Source: an uncultured Lachnospiraceae bacterium
GTDB taxonomy: Bacteria > Bacillota > Clostridia > Lachnospirales > Lachnospiraceae
NCBI GenBank assembly: GCA_944381635.1
Contig: CALWLY010000008.1
Coordinates: 1 to 64,000 of the forward strand
DNA: 64,000 bases
Reading direction: 5' to 3'
Shown here in pieces: positions 33,059 through 41,736 of the stretch. The notes beneath the pieces are model-generated. The model saw nothing but the letters and a program-made list of their open reading frames with translations. It ran no database searches and was not told where the DNA came from. The position numbers were made by a program, and so were the translations under genes. Numbering within the stretch: the stretch's first letter is position 1; the number at the start of each line of letters is the position of its first letter.

Positions 33059-33814
33059 TTACATAATAAGCAGTTTTATCACTGCAAACAGTGTCAGATG
33101 TGCCGGATAAAAAATGTAGAAAAACCATTTGTGAAATTTTCTATTGCCTTTTGCCTGTTTTCCGTTATAGCAGAACAAAATCACAATACCGGAAACCAAA
33201 ATTGCCGCTCCGGATAAAAGTCCCCCCAACACAGCCTCCCATGTAGAATAAATTCCCACATAGTTGAGCATATTCAGCCCTGCGAACATAAAAAAAGCAA
33301 CCCCATAGGAAATGGCAGTTCCTCTTCTGCTCCCCCTATTTATAGAGAAAAGTAAAGTATAAACCGCAGCCAGCAGCGCCCAGTCGCAAAATACTGTCAA
33401 AAGGACAAGCCCGGTGATCAGAATGGTTCTGAGTGCTGCATCCTGCACTTTTTCTCTCACCGCCAGAATCAGATAGCAGAAAAGAAGGGTAAACAGCATG
33501 TTCAGCTGAAAATATTCAAGTGCAGCCACATACGGCACCTGAGAAATAACAGCAAACAGCAGCAGCCTGAGTGCATATTTTCTTTTGGAATGCGTATATT
33601 CATACCCTTCCACAAGAAAATAACACATGGTGACAGCTGTAAAATAACCAATGTTTATAAAAAGTTCAAAGAGCAGTGTCCCGGGCTGTAAAAACACCGT
33701 AGCAAAATGATTGAGAAACATGGTAAACATGGCCATATACTTGATGGCGTCCCTGTTTAAAAATCCCTGCTGCCCCACAGCGGGACAAACTGTCTCTTCT
33801 GTTTTTGTATCCAT
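33059..33814 (-). CDS. TraX-like membrane acyltransferase
   Basis: This 251-aa hydrophobic protein has about seven or eight membrane segments and begins with the TraX-family opening RDAIKYMAMFTMFLNHFA. TraX of F-like plasmids acetylates pilin. Chromosomal Firmicute relatives are of unknown function and are not evidence of conjugation. AAAGGAAATTCGTAC precedes ATG. It lies 30 nt downstream-side of the EAL gene on the same strand. Confidence 0.85.
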   Translation of the reverse strand: MDTKTEETVCPAVGQQGFLNRDAIKYMAMFTMFLNHFATVFLQPGTLLFELFINIGYFTAVTMCYFLVEGYEYTHSKRKYALRLLLFAVISQVPYVAALEYFQLNMLFTLLFCYLILAVREKVQDAALRTILITGLVLLTVFCDWALLAAVYTLLFSINRGSRRGTAISYGVAFFMFAGLNMLNYVGIYSTWEAVLGGLLSGAAILVSGIVILFCYNGKQAKGNRKFHKWFFYIFYPAHLTLFAVIKLLIM

Positions 33815-33833
33815 GTACGAATTTCCTTTCCTC

Positions 33834-34316
33834 TCACGCTTTTCCTATTTCTTTTGCCAGTTTTTTCAGCTTTTTCTTTACTGGAAAATCAAAAGGTGAG
33901 GACAGCATGGCCTCTTTTTTCCCAATGCGCAGGGAAGCGTGAAACTCATAACCGTTCTGCCTGCAGAAACGTTTTACCAGATCCACGGCTGCCTCTCCGG
34001 AACTGTCAGCATCCACAAAACCGCAGCTGACTAAAACATGCACCCTGGGTTTATGGGCCGGCGGATTTTTCCGCAGCTCTCTTAAAAAATTATAAAAAGC
34101 CAGGGGAATTGATTTGACATAGAGAGGAAATACCAGAAGTACATCCGTACATTCTGCTATTTTTCCACAGATTGCTTTCAGATTTCTGTTATTCAGATCA
34201 AATTCAAGAACTTCTCCGCTGTAATTCTGACAGAATATTTCTATATATCGCTTCGCATTTGAATTTGGTGTGCGCACTCCGCTGTTGATGATCATAAGTG
34301 TGCTCAATATCCTCAT
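33834..34316 (-). CDS. Flavodoxin-like fold protein (possible NAD(P)H/FMN reductase)
   Basis: The 160-aa protein begins with a beta strand and a Ser/Thr-rich phosphate loop (INSGVRTPNSNAKRY). It contains DVLLVFPLYVKSIPLAFYNFL, resembling the FMN-binding region of flavodoxin-like reductases. The C-terminal helix is very basic (KKKLKKLAKEIGK). The redox partner is unknown. The AAAGGG before the ATG has almost no spacing, so the start is uncertain. It lies 19 nt upstream of the TraX-like gene and is likely cotranscribed. Confidence 0.7.
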   Translation of the reverse strand: MRILSTLMIINSGVRTPNSNAKRYIEIFCQNYSGEVLEFDLNNRNLKAICGKIAECTDVLLVFPLYVKSIPLAFYNFLRELRKNPPAHKPRVHVLVSCGFVDADSSGEAAVDLVKRFCRQNGYEFHASLRIGKKEAMLSSPFDFPVKKKLKKLAKEIGKA

Positions 34317-34499
34317 CCCTTTCTTTTTCCGCTGTATAAATCTTATGCCTTTTCTACGGAAAAAGAACCGATTTACTTTAACGGATATTTATTTTTTGGT
34401 ATCAGTGTCCAGAAAAACCCTTTTTTTATTGATACCATTATAACTATAATACCACAATATCACTTTACATCGCCAGCATTTTTGTGGAATCTATAAAAT

Positions 34500-34616
34500 T
34501 TCATGCAACAGATGAACTGAGCGCCCGCATATGAGGGAAACAGCGGCGTAGCCGCAGCAAGCACGTCAGTGCGGTTTTCCGAATGGCGCAGGCTGAACTG
34601 TTACAACTTCATGCAA
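34500..34616 (+). repeat. 97-nt structured repeat, copy E, with flanking 9-bp direct repeats
   Basis: Positions 34508-34604 match 44556-44652 (minus strand) at 86 of 97 sites. Predicted pairing comprises an outer AACAG/CTGTT stem, GCGCC/GGCGC, GGGAAAC/GTTTTCC, and two hairpins GCGGC-GTA-GCCGC and GCAC-GTCA-GTGC. TTCATGCAA flanks it at 34500-34508 and 34608-34616, which looks like a target-site duplication. No ORF is supported within it. Confidence 0.85.
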
Positions 34617-34618
34617 AA

Positions 34619-34647
34619 ACATTCTCCTGTTTTTTACAGGAGAATGT
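34619..34647 (-). terminator. Terminator of the small membrane protein gene at 34.7-35.0 kb
   Basis: ACATTCTCCTG pairs with CAGGAGAATGT across a 7-nt loop, and TTTTTG follows on the minus strand. Confidence 0.88.
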
Positions 34648-34699
34648 CTGTCAATTTTTGATTATGATATCTATGTTCTATTACAATTATTTTTCTGAT

Positions 34700-35032
34700 T
34701 TATCTGGGAATCTTGCGATAATAAGTATCTTTCGGCTTCCTGTTAAAATCTCTGCGGCTTTCGTGGAATTCTCTCAGCCGCTGCTCTTTGCGGCGTACCG
34801 CTTCGCTTCTCATGGAATTATACTGATATCCTTTAAATATATTGGACAGGGTAAGATTTACATATTCCATGCCATACGCCCAGGCAATGTCAATTTTCAT
34901 CCAGGCATACACCAGCCAGTGCCAGCATCTCTTTCCGATTCCTTTCCCTGTCTCCGTGGTCCGTACCAGATAGGCCAGTACCAGCAAAAGAAAAACCGCG
35001 ATCATGAAAAAAATAAAAAATGTTCCCATCAT
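34700..35032 (-). CDS. Hypothetical small membrane protein
   Basis: This 110-aa protein has one hydrophobic N-terminal segment (about 3-25) followed by an Arg/Lys/Tyr-rich cytoplasmic part (RRKEQRLREFHESRRDFNRK). I do not recognise a family. The ATG at 35032 is 9 nt after AGAGG; the frame opens at a TTG (35041) that is too close to that site. It has its own terminator. Confidence 0.6.
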   Translation of the reverse strand: MMGTFFIFFMIAVFLLLVLAYLVRTTETGKGIGKRCWHWLVYAWMKIDIAWAYGMEYVNLTLSNIFKGYQYNSMRSEAVRRKEQRLREFHESRRDFNRKPKDTYYRKIPR

Positions 35033-35236
35033 ACATATCAACCTCTTTTCTTCGATGCCTCATAACAGAATACAAAAGATTCTGCGTCTGCTGCCATTTC
35101 AGTTGTGAGAACTGTTGCTTTTCTCATGTTTCTATATTATTATCATATGCCATTTTGGGGAGACAGTCAAGAAATTCTCCTGATTTTTTCAGAATAATTT
35201 ATTAATTTTATATAAATTATCTGACAATTCAGTCCC

Positions 35237-35611
35237 TTATTTTCTTCGTCCAAAATTCCAGAACGTAAGCAGCGCCGCCACCGCCCACGCGATGAGAAAG
35301 AGTGCCCCAAGCATGGAGCATATCACATACTCGCTTCCGTATCTGCCCGCCACAAACACACTTGCAGGACCATAAGCTCCTCCTATCACAGCCGCTCCGG
35401 ACAATAAAGAAATGCTGAACATCCTGAAAAACTGAAACAGCTGCTTGATGAAAGAAAGTCCTCCCAATACCATCAAAATGATGGACCAGACTTTCATATC
35501 TTTTCTCCACTTATATTTCCGGTACATCCAGACTCCCGCCCCGAAGATGGCTCCGTTGACAAGCAGTCCCAACAGACCGGAAAGAATGCTCATAATCATG
35601 CGAAATCCCAT
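35237..35611 (-). CDS. Hypothetical membrane protein
   Basis: This 124-aa protein has about three or four predicted membrane helices (about 5-30, 40-60, 68-90, 98-118) and ends with NFGRRK. No family is recognised. AACGGAGAAAAA precedes ATG, which supports translation. It follows the YdcF-like gene by about 70 nt on the same strand. Confidence 0.65.
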   Translation of the reverse strand: MGFRMIMSILSGLLGLLVNGAIFGAGVWMYRKYKWRKDMKVWSIILMVLGGLSFIKQLFQFFRMFSISLLSGAAVIGGAYGPASVFVAGRYGSEYVICSMLGALFLIAWAVAALLTFWNFGRRK

Positions 35612-35682
35612 TTTTTCTCCGTTCCGCCGCCTCTGCGGCTCTCAAAATAAAACAAAGCAGGCAATCCCATACAAAATTTTCA

Positions 35683-36444
35683 TCATCCGACAAGCTTCAT
35701 ATTTCCACACAGCCAGTCTTTCATCACACCAAAAAATTCCCGAAGCATATTGTTTGGCTGAAACCACGGATCGGAACCTGCCGCTATGCCGCATACATTC
35801 TGATAGCCGGCCTTTTTTGCCAGCTGAATACTTCTGTAAACATGAAAGCTGTTGGTGACAATTCCCACCGAGGCGTCCTGCGGGTTTACAAAAGCACGGC
35901 TGAATTCCATATTTTCCGCCGTATTGCGCGACTGATCCTCCATACAGATGCGGGAAGCACTGATTCCTTTTTCTATAAGATACCGGTACATTCCTTCCGC
36001 CTCACTTACCGGCTCGTTTTCTCCCTGACCTCCGGATACGATGACCACTGTCCCGGGATTTTCCTGAAGATAGGAAACAGCAGCGTCCAGACGTTTCTGC
36101 AAAGCCAGACTGGGACCGTTTTCCTTCATCTGAGCCCCCAATACAATCAGATAATCAAGCTCCGGCTCTCCCTTTTCCCAAAATCTGCTGACAATCATCC
36201 CTTCTATCAGCAGAAACCAGGCTGCACAGACAAAAATCAGTGCCAGAATTGCTTTTTGAAAAATACCGGGAATTTTGTCCCATACGCCAATCTGCAATCC
36301 GTAGGCTGCTGCAAAGAGAATCAGTCCCATGGCTGCCCAGATCAGAAAAAACCGGGAACCGTAAGCTCCTGACAGAAAAATTCCAAAACAGTAAAGCAGA
36401 CAAAGACTTCCCGCCAGATATAATACGTAGGCCATTTTTCTCAT
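35683..36444 (-). CDS. YdcF/ElyC-like DUF218 membrane protein
   Basis: The protein (253 aa) has about three N-terminal membrane helices (to about residue 85) followed by a DUF218 domain: DYLIVLGAQMKENGPSLALQ, GTVVIVSGGQGENE, SRNTAENMEF and IVTNSFHVYRS are all recognisable. E. coli relatives SanA and ElyC affect envelope integrity and carrier lipid use; the biochemical activity is unsettled. The ATG at 36444 is preceded by GGAAGGAG; a GTG two codons earlier lies within that site. Confidence 0.88.
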   Translation of the reverse strand: MRKMAYVLYLAGSLCLLYCFGIFLSGAYGSRFFLIWAAMGLILFAAAYGLQIGVWDKIPGIFQKAILALIFVCAAWFLLIEGMIVSRFWEKGEPELDYLIVLGAQMKENGPSLALQKRLDAAVSYLQENPGTVVIVSGGQGENEPVSEAEGMYRYLIEKGISASRICMEDQSRNTAENMEFSRAFVNPQDASVGIVTNSFHVYRSIQLAKKAGYQNVCGIAAGSDPWFQPNNMLREFFGVMKDWLCGNMKLVG

Positions 36445-36553
36445 AGCCACTCCTTCCTTCTGTGTACTTTTACCCTATTTTAGCACACTTTTTTTCCTGA
36501 CCGGACATCTTCATAAAATCTTATAAATTCTCATGAATTTCTTAAGGTATGAC

Positions 36554-37561
36554 TTAATCATTTCTATAAATATCGTAGTTGATCCTTTTATAAAAATACC
36601 ACTCGATAGTAGAAAAATCCCGGACATCCTGTCCCAAAATCCACATAATTTTGGTAAGCGCCGCCTCCAGTGTCATATCGTAAGTTTCCAGAATAGGAAG
36701 ATTTCCCTTTGCCTGCTTTCCTACCTTATAAGTCCCCATGCTGCTTCCCTCATAAGTGACCTGTGTCGCCATAATCAGCACTTTTTCATGGGGCTCATAG
36801 TTTTCCAGTTCTCTTTCAAAAGCGGCAGTCAGTTCATCCGGCATCCCGCCCACGCCAAAGCTCTCGATGATGATGCAGTCATACATCTTAAGGATAAACG
36901 GAACAATTTCCACAGACATGCCAGGAGTCAGTTTCAGCAAAAACACTCTGGGATTTATTTTCTCATGGAAATGAACCGGGCTGTCCTCCATGCGGAAATC
37001 AAAATAATAAGTCACACGGTCATCCTGGATATTTCCAAGAAGCGGGAAATTGATACTGGAAAAAGCATTATAACTGAACGTGGCGGTCTTTTTGGCTCTC
37101 GTTCCGGCAATAATCTTTCCGTCAAAAACCAAAAGAACTCCCCGGCTTCTCTCATCAAGAGCGCATCGTATGGAATCGTGAAGATTTTTCCTTGCATCCG
37201 TGATTTCCGATAAAATGGACTTCTGAGCCCCCGTAAGCACGATAGGTTTTCTGGAATTTTGGATCAGGTAAGACAGCGCCGCTGCTGTATAAGCCATGGT
37301 GTCTGTCCCGTGACACACAAGAAAAGCATCATAATCGTTATAATTTTCTCTGATATGTTTGACAAGAAGCAGCCAGTAGTCTGCATTCATATTTGTGCTG
37401 TCGATACTGCACACTTCATAGGGAACCAGTTCGCAAATTTCCCGAAATTCCGTTACATATTCCAGAAAGTCCTCGGAACTAAGCACCGGAGTCAATCCAT
37501 TTCCTTTGTCACCGGAAGCTATGGTTCCTCCGGTTGTCAGCAACAAAATTCTTTTTTTCAT
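36554..37561 (-). CDS. ansA: Type I L-asparaginase
   Basis: The enzyme hydrolyses L-asparagine to aspartate and ammonia in the cytoplasm. The 335-aa protein has both catalytic threonine motifs, LLLTTGGTIASGD (6-18) and VCHGTDTMAYTA, with a conserved Lys further on, and KPIVLTGAQ. There is no signal peptide, consistent with the cytoplasmic AnsA type. GTGGGAATTTT precedes ATG. It is flanked by the palindrome element D, so it is probably monocistronic. Confidence 0.95.
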   Translation of the reverse strand: MKKRILLLTTGGTIASGDKGNGLTPVLSSEDFLEYVTEFREICELVPYEVCSIDSTNMNADYWLLLVKHIRENYNDYDAFLVCHGTDTMAYTAAALSYLIQNSRKPIVLTGAQKSILSEITDARKNLHDSIRCALDERSRGVLLVFDGKIIAGTRAKKTATFSYNAFSSINFPLLGNIQDDRVTYYFDFRMEDSPVHFHEKINPRVFLLKLTPGMSVEIVPFILKMYDCIIIESFGVGGMPDELTAAFERELENYEPHEKVLIMATQVTYEGSSMGTYKVGKQAKGNLPILETYDMTLEAALTKIMWILGQDVRDFSTIEWYFYKRINYDIYRND

Positions 37562-37600
37562 AAAATTCCCACACTTTTTGTTTTATGTTTTCGCCTTTGC

Positions 37601-37694
37601 CGCAGCGCGATTTATTTTCTCTCCGCTACAGTGCGATTTATCGTTTTTTCTTATACCATAGGAAATGAATTTTCCTAATGGCATAAGAAAAAAC
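37601..37694 (+). repeat. Palindrome element, copy D
   Basis: CAGTGCGATTTATCGT (37629-37644) leads into a palindrome, GTTTTTTCTTAT with ATAAGAAAAAAC plus CCATAGGAAA/TTTCCTAATGG (37643-37694). The motif matches copy A' on the opposite strand at 16.6 kb. It lies between the DUF4261 and asparaginase genes and can terminate the former. Confidence 0.8.
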
Positions 37695-37763
37695 TGCTGC
37701 CTATTTGCAGTTTCCGGAAGGAAAGCTCTGCAAATACACAGCAGCCAATTTTCTGTCAGAAAA

Positions 37764-38726
37764 TCATTCCTTTTTTTCTTCTGCTTTTGTCTCTGCTTTC
37801 TGCTCCTCGGGCTGTTTCATTTCCTTGCGGTTGCCGGATGCATATTCATTCATGCAAACATCCATCACGCCGCGCACAGGCCTGATCAGAGAAAACGCAT
37901 AATGGCAGGGCCAGGAAACTTCCCGGCTCATCTGTCCTTCCTCATCAAGTCCGCTGACCGCAGCACCGTTTTTTACCGGCGCATTGTTTGCAAAGACAAA
38001 TGCCGCTGTGGAGTATGCATGACGCACTACCTCCTGCGGTTTTCTTCCATGGAAGAAATACTGGATATCCGGCAGATTAAAGGCATATAAACCAAGGGTA
38101 TCCACCACCATATCCTCTGATTCATTGATTTTAAAGAAACGTACATTCAAACTGCTGTAAAAAAATACTTCTTCATCCTTATAGGGATTGTTATAAATCT
38201 GACCTGCGGAAAGCAGCTTTGCACTGGGTGTAAACCAAATGGCAATACATCCCGGGAACATACGCATCGCAGCCTTCAGCCATTCCAGAAGGATATTGCA
38301 TCTTTCCTTATAGGGCAGCCCCATTGTCATAAAATCCGAAATGATGACACGATATTTGCAGTCTTTTAAGATTGCTTCGCTGTCTTTGCAGCTCCACTGC
38401 TGTCTGCGCTGAATCTCCGGAATTTTGTCGGGATCGAATTCCCCGTAATCTCCCATTACCAGCTGAACCGGATACGTCTTGTCCTCTCTTTGGAATGTTT
38501 TTTCCATAAGGGCAAACTCTGTCATACGTTTGCCTTCCTCGCCGGCCTGTGTCACGATCTGCGTTTTGCCGAACGTGCGCTCCAATTCCTCTCTCATCTC
38601 TTCCGGTTCCGGACGTCTGCCTTTATCTGTAAACAGCAGCTGTATGGTATACATCTGCCGGAAATCAATTCCTTTTGCCTGTTTTTCTTTCTGTGCCTCA
38701 ATATTTACTTTCTGTTCTTTATCCAT
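37764..38726 (-). CDS. DUF4261-domain protein
   Basis: This 320-aa soluble protein is of unknown function. The C-terminal half contains DMVVDTLGLYAFNLPDIQYF, typical of DUF4261, and a buried WFTPSAKLLSAG segment. The tail is Lys/Glu-rich (EEQKAETKAEEKKE). GGGAGG lies 12 nt before ATG. It is divergent from thpR and followed by element D. Confidence 0.8.
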   Translation of the reverse strand: MDKEQKVNIEAQKEKQAKGIDFRQMYTIQLLFTDKGRRPEPEEMREELERTFGKTQIVTQAGEEGKRMTEFALMEKTFQREDKTYPVQLVMGDYGEFDPDKIPEIQRRQQWSCKDSEAILKDCKYRVIISDFMTMGLPYKERCNILLEWLKAAMRMFPGCIAIWFTPSAKLLSAGQIYNNPYKDEEVFFYSSLNVRFFKINESEDMVVDTLGLYAFNLPDIQYFFHGRKPQEVVRHAYSTAAFVFANNAPVKNGAAVSGLDEEGQMSREVSWPCHYAFSLIRPVRGVMDVCMNEYASGNRKEMKQPEEQKAETKAEEKKE

Positions 38727-38841
38727 ACCTGCCTGTGACCTCCCTTACATTTATCCGCAAGCGGATTCTTTCTTATTCTATCACACTTTCCTGAAATTTG
38801 CGTCATTTTTCTAATATTTTATAAAAAATACTTCTGAAAAA

Positions 38842-38850
38842 TGTTATACT
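38842..38850 (+). promoter_or_regulatory. Candidate thpR promoter (extended -10)
   Basis: TGT-TATACT (38842-38850) is an extended -10 about 80 nt upstream of thpR. The AT-rich upstream sequence has no good -35 box. Confidence 0.5.
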
Positions 38851-38927
38851 ATTGGTAAACAATGATAGCGTCACAGATCCAAATACTTTTTTCATCCTTA
38901 TGAAATCTGATACAGGAGGTACAGCAT

Positions 38928-39482
38928 ATGCGTCTTTTTATTGCCGTCACCTTTTCCCAGCCTATCCAGGAAAAATTAGAGGGAATCCTTTGTCTTTTGA
39001 AAGAGCAAGCTTTTGCAGGGAATTTTTCTTCCCGGGAAAATCTCCATCTCACTCTTGCCTTTCTGGGCGACATTCCATCCTGCCGTCTTTCCCATGTCAT
39101 AGATGCCATGGAACAGATCCATACAAAACCTTTTCTGTGTTCTCTTTCCTCTCTGGGTTGTTTTGGAAAGATGAAAAAAGAAGCCGACTCCCGGGAATCT
39201 TCTGTTCTGTGGATCGGCACAGACTACTGCCCCGAACTTCTGAACCTGCAGAACGAACTGACTGCATCTTTGCGCAGACACGCAGTCTGGTATGACAGCA
39301 AACCTTTCCGTCCTCATGTCACTTTGGGACGAAACGTGCGTCTGAATCCGGAATTTTCGGAAGAACACTTCTGCCAAAACCTTCCGGAAATGTGTCAGCA
39401 GGTCACCGGCATCAGTCTGATGAAATCCGAACGGAAAAACAACAAAACCGTTTACACCGAACTTTACCGGAAAATCTTGTAA
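38928..39482 (+). CDS. thpR: RNA 2',3'-cyclic phosphodiesterase (2H family)
   Basis: ThpR opens 2',3'-cyclic phosphates on RNA ends and was earlier called 2'-5' RNA ligase. The 184-aa protein has both signature H-x-T motifs, NLHLTLAFLGD (about 42-52) and RPHVTLGRNV (about 125-134). The opening MRLFIAVTFSQPIQEKL is typical. AGGAGGTACAGCAT precedes ATG. It is convergent with rpmF, and element B lies between them as a shared terminator. Confidence 0.94.
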   Translation: MRLFIAVTFSQPIQEKLEGILCLLKEQAFAGNFSSRENLHLTLAFLGDIPSCRLSHVIDAMEQIHTKPFLCSLSSLGCFGKMKKEADSRESSVLWIGTDYCPELLNLQNELTASLRRHAVWYDSKPFRPHVTLGRNVRLNPEFSEEHFCQNLPEMCQQVTGISLMKSERKNNKTVYTELYRKIL

Positions 39483-39507
39483 TATCTACCTAAAAGTATG
39501 CTTTGCA

Positions 39508-39646
39508 GCGAGCACTAGCGCCAAGCATGATTGCCGTCAGACAATATCTACCGGCAATCTCTGATTACCTGCGCGCGAAGTACGCATCTACAATAGAACG
39601 TCTTTTTGTACACCGGGAAAGAAACTTTCCCGGTGTACAAAAAAAG
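39508..39646 (+). repeat. CATCCACAGCGGA/terminator palindrome element, copy B
   Basis: TACGCATCTACAATAGAACGT (39582-39601 region) precedes a 20-bp palindrome at 39602-39646, CTTTTTGTACACCGGGAAAG with AAA loop. It differs from copy A by a compensated change in the stem (CCAGG/CCTGG versus CCGGG/CCCGG). It separates convergent thpR and rpmF. Confidence 0.88.
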
Positions 39647-39702
39647 CCTCCCTGAACGATCAGGAAGGCTTATTTTCATAATTGTTAAAATTTTCGCTCT
39701 TC

Positions 39703-39885
39703 TTATGCTTCTACTTTAACGATTTCACGTTTGTTGTAAGAACCACATGTCTTGCAAACTCTGTGAGGCATCATCAGTGCACCACATTTGCTGCATTTTA
39801 CTAATGTAGGAGCGCTCATTTTCCAGTTTGCTCTTCTTTTGTCTCTTCTGGATTTAGAAGATTTATTTTTCGGACAGATAGACAT
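39703..39885 (-). CDS. rpmF: 50S ribosomal protein L32
   Basis: This is a 60-aa large-subunit protein. It opens with the typical PKNKSSKSRRDKRRANW segment and has a zinc-binding CSKCGALMMPHRVCKTCG (four cysteines) and YNKREIV near the end. It follows yceD by 2 nt, the usual arrangement. Confidence 0.98.
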   Translation of the reverse strand: MSICPKNKSSKSRRDKRRANWKMSAPTLVKCSKCGALMMPHRVCKTCGSYNKREIVKVEA

Positions 39886-39887
39886 CG

Positions 39888-40412
39888 TTACACCTCCTTA
39901 TTTGCATTAAAGACATCCATAATTGCGGCCATCCGTGGATCAGGAACAAATGTATCACAGCCGCATGCTCCCGTATTCAAATCCTTGCCGCAGACGGGAC
40001 ATAGTCCTTTACAATCCGGCCGGCATAAGATTTTCATAGGCCAGCAAGTCATAATCTCATTGCATATCAGGCTGTCTATGTTCAGCTCATAACCTTCCAT
40101 GAAGTCATTCTGCTCTTCCAGCTCTTCCTCGGAAGCCTTATCTAAAGATACTGCTTTCTGAGAAATATGCAGGTCGAACTCCTTCTCCACTTCTTTCAGG
40201 CAGCGGTCACACCGCATCCGGACTTTCAGCTTTGTCTCAGCCTGCACAAGTGCATGCCCGGGACCATCGTTAACAAGCGTAAGCCTTACCGGCTCCTTCT
40301 CTGTCACCGGAAATTCCTGTCCGTGACAGGTCACCTTATCCAGTTCCAGTTCCGCTTCTTTGCTGACGGTTCTGCCTTCTGATGTAAAAACATCGGTTAA
40401 ATTCACTAACAT
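39888..40412 (-). CDS. yceD: YceD/DUF177 family protein
   Basis: YceD is a conserved partner of L32, thought to act in ribosome or rRNA processing. The 174-aa protein has the MRCDRCLKEV pair near residue 70 and a second Cys cluster CRPDCKGLCPVCGKDLNTGACGC at 130-155, likely binding zinc. AGGAGTATGCT precedes ATG. It forms an operon with rpmF under a strong promoter. Confidence 0.93.
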   Translation of the reverse strand: MLVNLTDVFTSEGRTVSKEAELELDKVTCHGQEFPVTEKEPVRLTLVNDGPGHALVQAETKLKVRMRCDRCLKEVEKEFDLHISQKAVSLDKASEEELEEQNDFMEGYELNIDSLICNEIMTCWPMKILCRPDCKGLCPVCGKDLNTGACGCDTFVPDPRMAAIMDVFNANKEV

Positions 40413-40461
40413 AGCATACTCCTAATGAATCCGATTTCCGGATTCTTTTCACACTTAAACA

Positions 40462-40490
40462 AGTATACATAGACATTTGGGTTTTGTCAA
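40462..40490 (-). promoter_or_regulatory. yceD-rpmF promoter, near-consensus
   Basis: On the minus strand TTGACA (40490-40485) and TATACT (40467-40462) are 17 nt apart. A GAATCC/GGATTC hairpin lies in the short leader just before the ribosome site. Confidence 0.9.
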
Positions 40491-40546
40491 CTACTTTTCT
40501 CTCTTTTTTCCGACACCTGTTTTTACCGCCTGTGCCGCCCTTTTTA

Positions 40547-41722
40547 TCACGATGTCTGATCTCTGACAATGGCATGGGAAAGAATATAATCTTTCCATAT
40601 CTGATAATATTTCGCCTTCAGATGCACCTGATCAAAGGTCCAGTCTCCATTCAGGTTTCCATCCTCTCCGCAGAGAACTTCGTTGGGGTCCAGATAAAAG
40701 ATATTCTGGTTGTCCTGGAACATGGAAATTCCCGTATTTCTTATTTCAATATTGGTATTATTAAAAATCGGATCCGTTGCATTTTTTTCGGCTCCCACTT
40801 TCATAATTCCCTGCACATAGATGATTGCCTGAGGCTGAAGTTCCTGTATGTGTTTCACTACCCTGTAGTATTCTTCCAGGAATGTCTCCGCGGTTCCTGT
40901 TCCCATCTCATTGATGCCCAGCATCAGATAGATTTTTCCGAACTGCTTTTGGGACAATGCTTCTTCTATCGTTATTTTCGGTCCTCCTTTTTCCAGGTAT
41001 GCCACTTTTTTGGGTTTGGAAAAAATGTCGTAAATCGTCAAGGATGTCTGGCAGTAAAAATCAGCCGTATCTTCCAGTCCGCCGTATTCATACAGTCCCT
41101 GGGTTCTGGAATCACCGATAAACAGTGCGTCCTCCAGGTAACTTTCATCAACCTGAGAAAATTCTAAAATAACTTCGGTATTCTCGCTTTCTGATTCCGT
41201 CTGGTCTTCCTGTCCGCTTTCTGTCTCAGATGCTTCTCCGTTTTCCTCTGTGCCTGCTTCTGATTCAGCCCCGGAATCCGGCGCATTTTCCTCTGTCAGC
41301 CCATTTCCCGAAATTCCATTCCGGGAAACATTGTTTGCGGACAATCCGTTTTGAGAAACTCCGCTCTGTGCTTCCGTTTCCTGACTGTCTTCTCCGTCAT
41401 TTCCCGAAATCATGCTGCCGGTATGATCCAAATCAGACTGCCCCTTGGACTCTGTCACAGGAGAAGTTTCTCCTGACGGTGAAGCTTCGGCCTCTGCGTT
41501 TTCTGCCTGTCCCATGGTCATAGTATCCTCATTGACACTCCACGGGTAAATGCCGTCCTTGATTCCCTGAAACATTGCCGCAATTTCCGGCGTCATAATG
41601 TCAGAATCTTCGTAATCTTTATATAAATCTCTCCGCAAAAAGGAAGCTGCCGTGAACAGAACAAATGTCAGCACCAGCACGCAGACCAGCGGATAATTTT
41701 TGAAAAATTTCATTCTTTTCAA
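40547..41722 (-). CDS. Membrane-anchored SGNH/GDSL-like hydrolase, partner of MBOAT
   Basis: The 391-aa protein has one N-terminal membrane helix (about 11-29), a low-complexity acidic linker rich in Ser, Asn, Glu and Gly (about 70-190, with NGISGNG-type repeats) and an SGNH-like domain (about 195-380). DALFIGDSRTQGLYE is the nucleophile block, LMLGINEMG the Asn block, and DQVHL carries the last His. It begins 15 nt after the MBOAT stop codon, so the pair probably acetylates or otherwise acylates an extracellular polymer. The start appears to be TTG 41722 with AAAGGG upstream. Confidence 0.85.
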   Translation of the reverse strand: MKRMKFFKNYPLVCVLVLTFVLFTAASFLRRDLYKDYEDSDIMTPEIAAMFQGIKDGIYPWSVNEDTMTMGQAENAEAEASPSGETSPVTESKGQSDLDHTGSMISGNDGEDSQETEAQSGVSQNGLSANNVSRNGISGNGLTEENAPDSGAESEAGTEENGEASETESGQEDQTESESENTEVILEFSQVDESYLEDALFIGDSRTQGLYEYGGLEDTADFYCQTSLTIYDIFSKPKKVAYLEKGGPKITIEEALSQKQFGKIYLMLGINEMGTGTAETFLEEYYRVVKHIQELQPQAIIYVQGIMKVGAEKNATDPIFNNTNIEIRNTGISMFQDNQNIFYLDPNEVLCGEDGNLNGDWTFDQVHLKAKYYQIWKDYILSHAIVRDQTS

Positions 41723-41736
41723 GCATCCCTTTCCTG

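Noticed and set aside
33059-33814. Evidence of a conjugative element from the TraX-like gene
   Set aside because: Chromosomal TraX homologues are common in Firmicutes, and no other transfer, integrase or relaxase gene is present.
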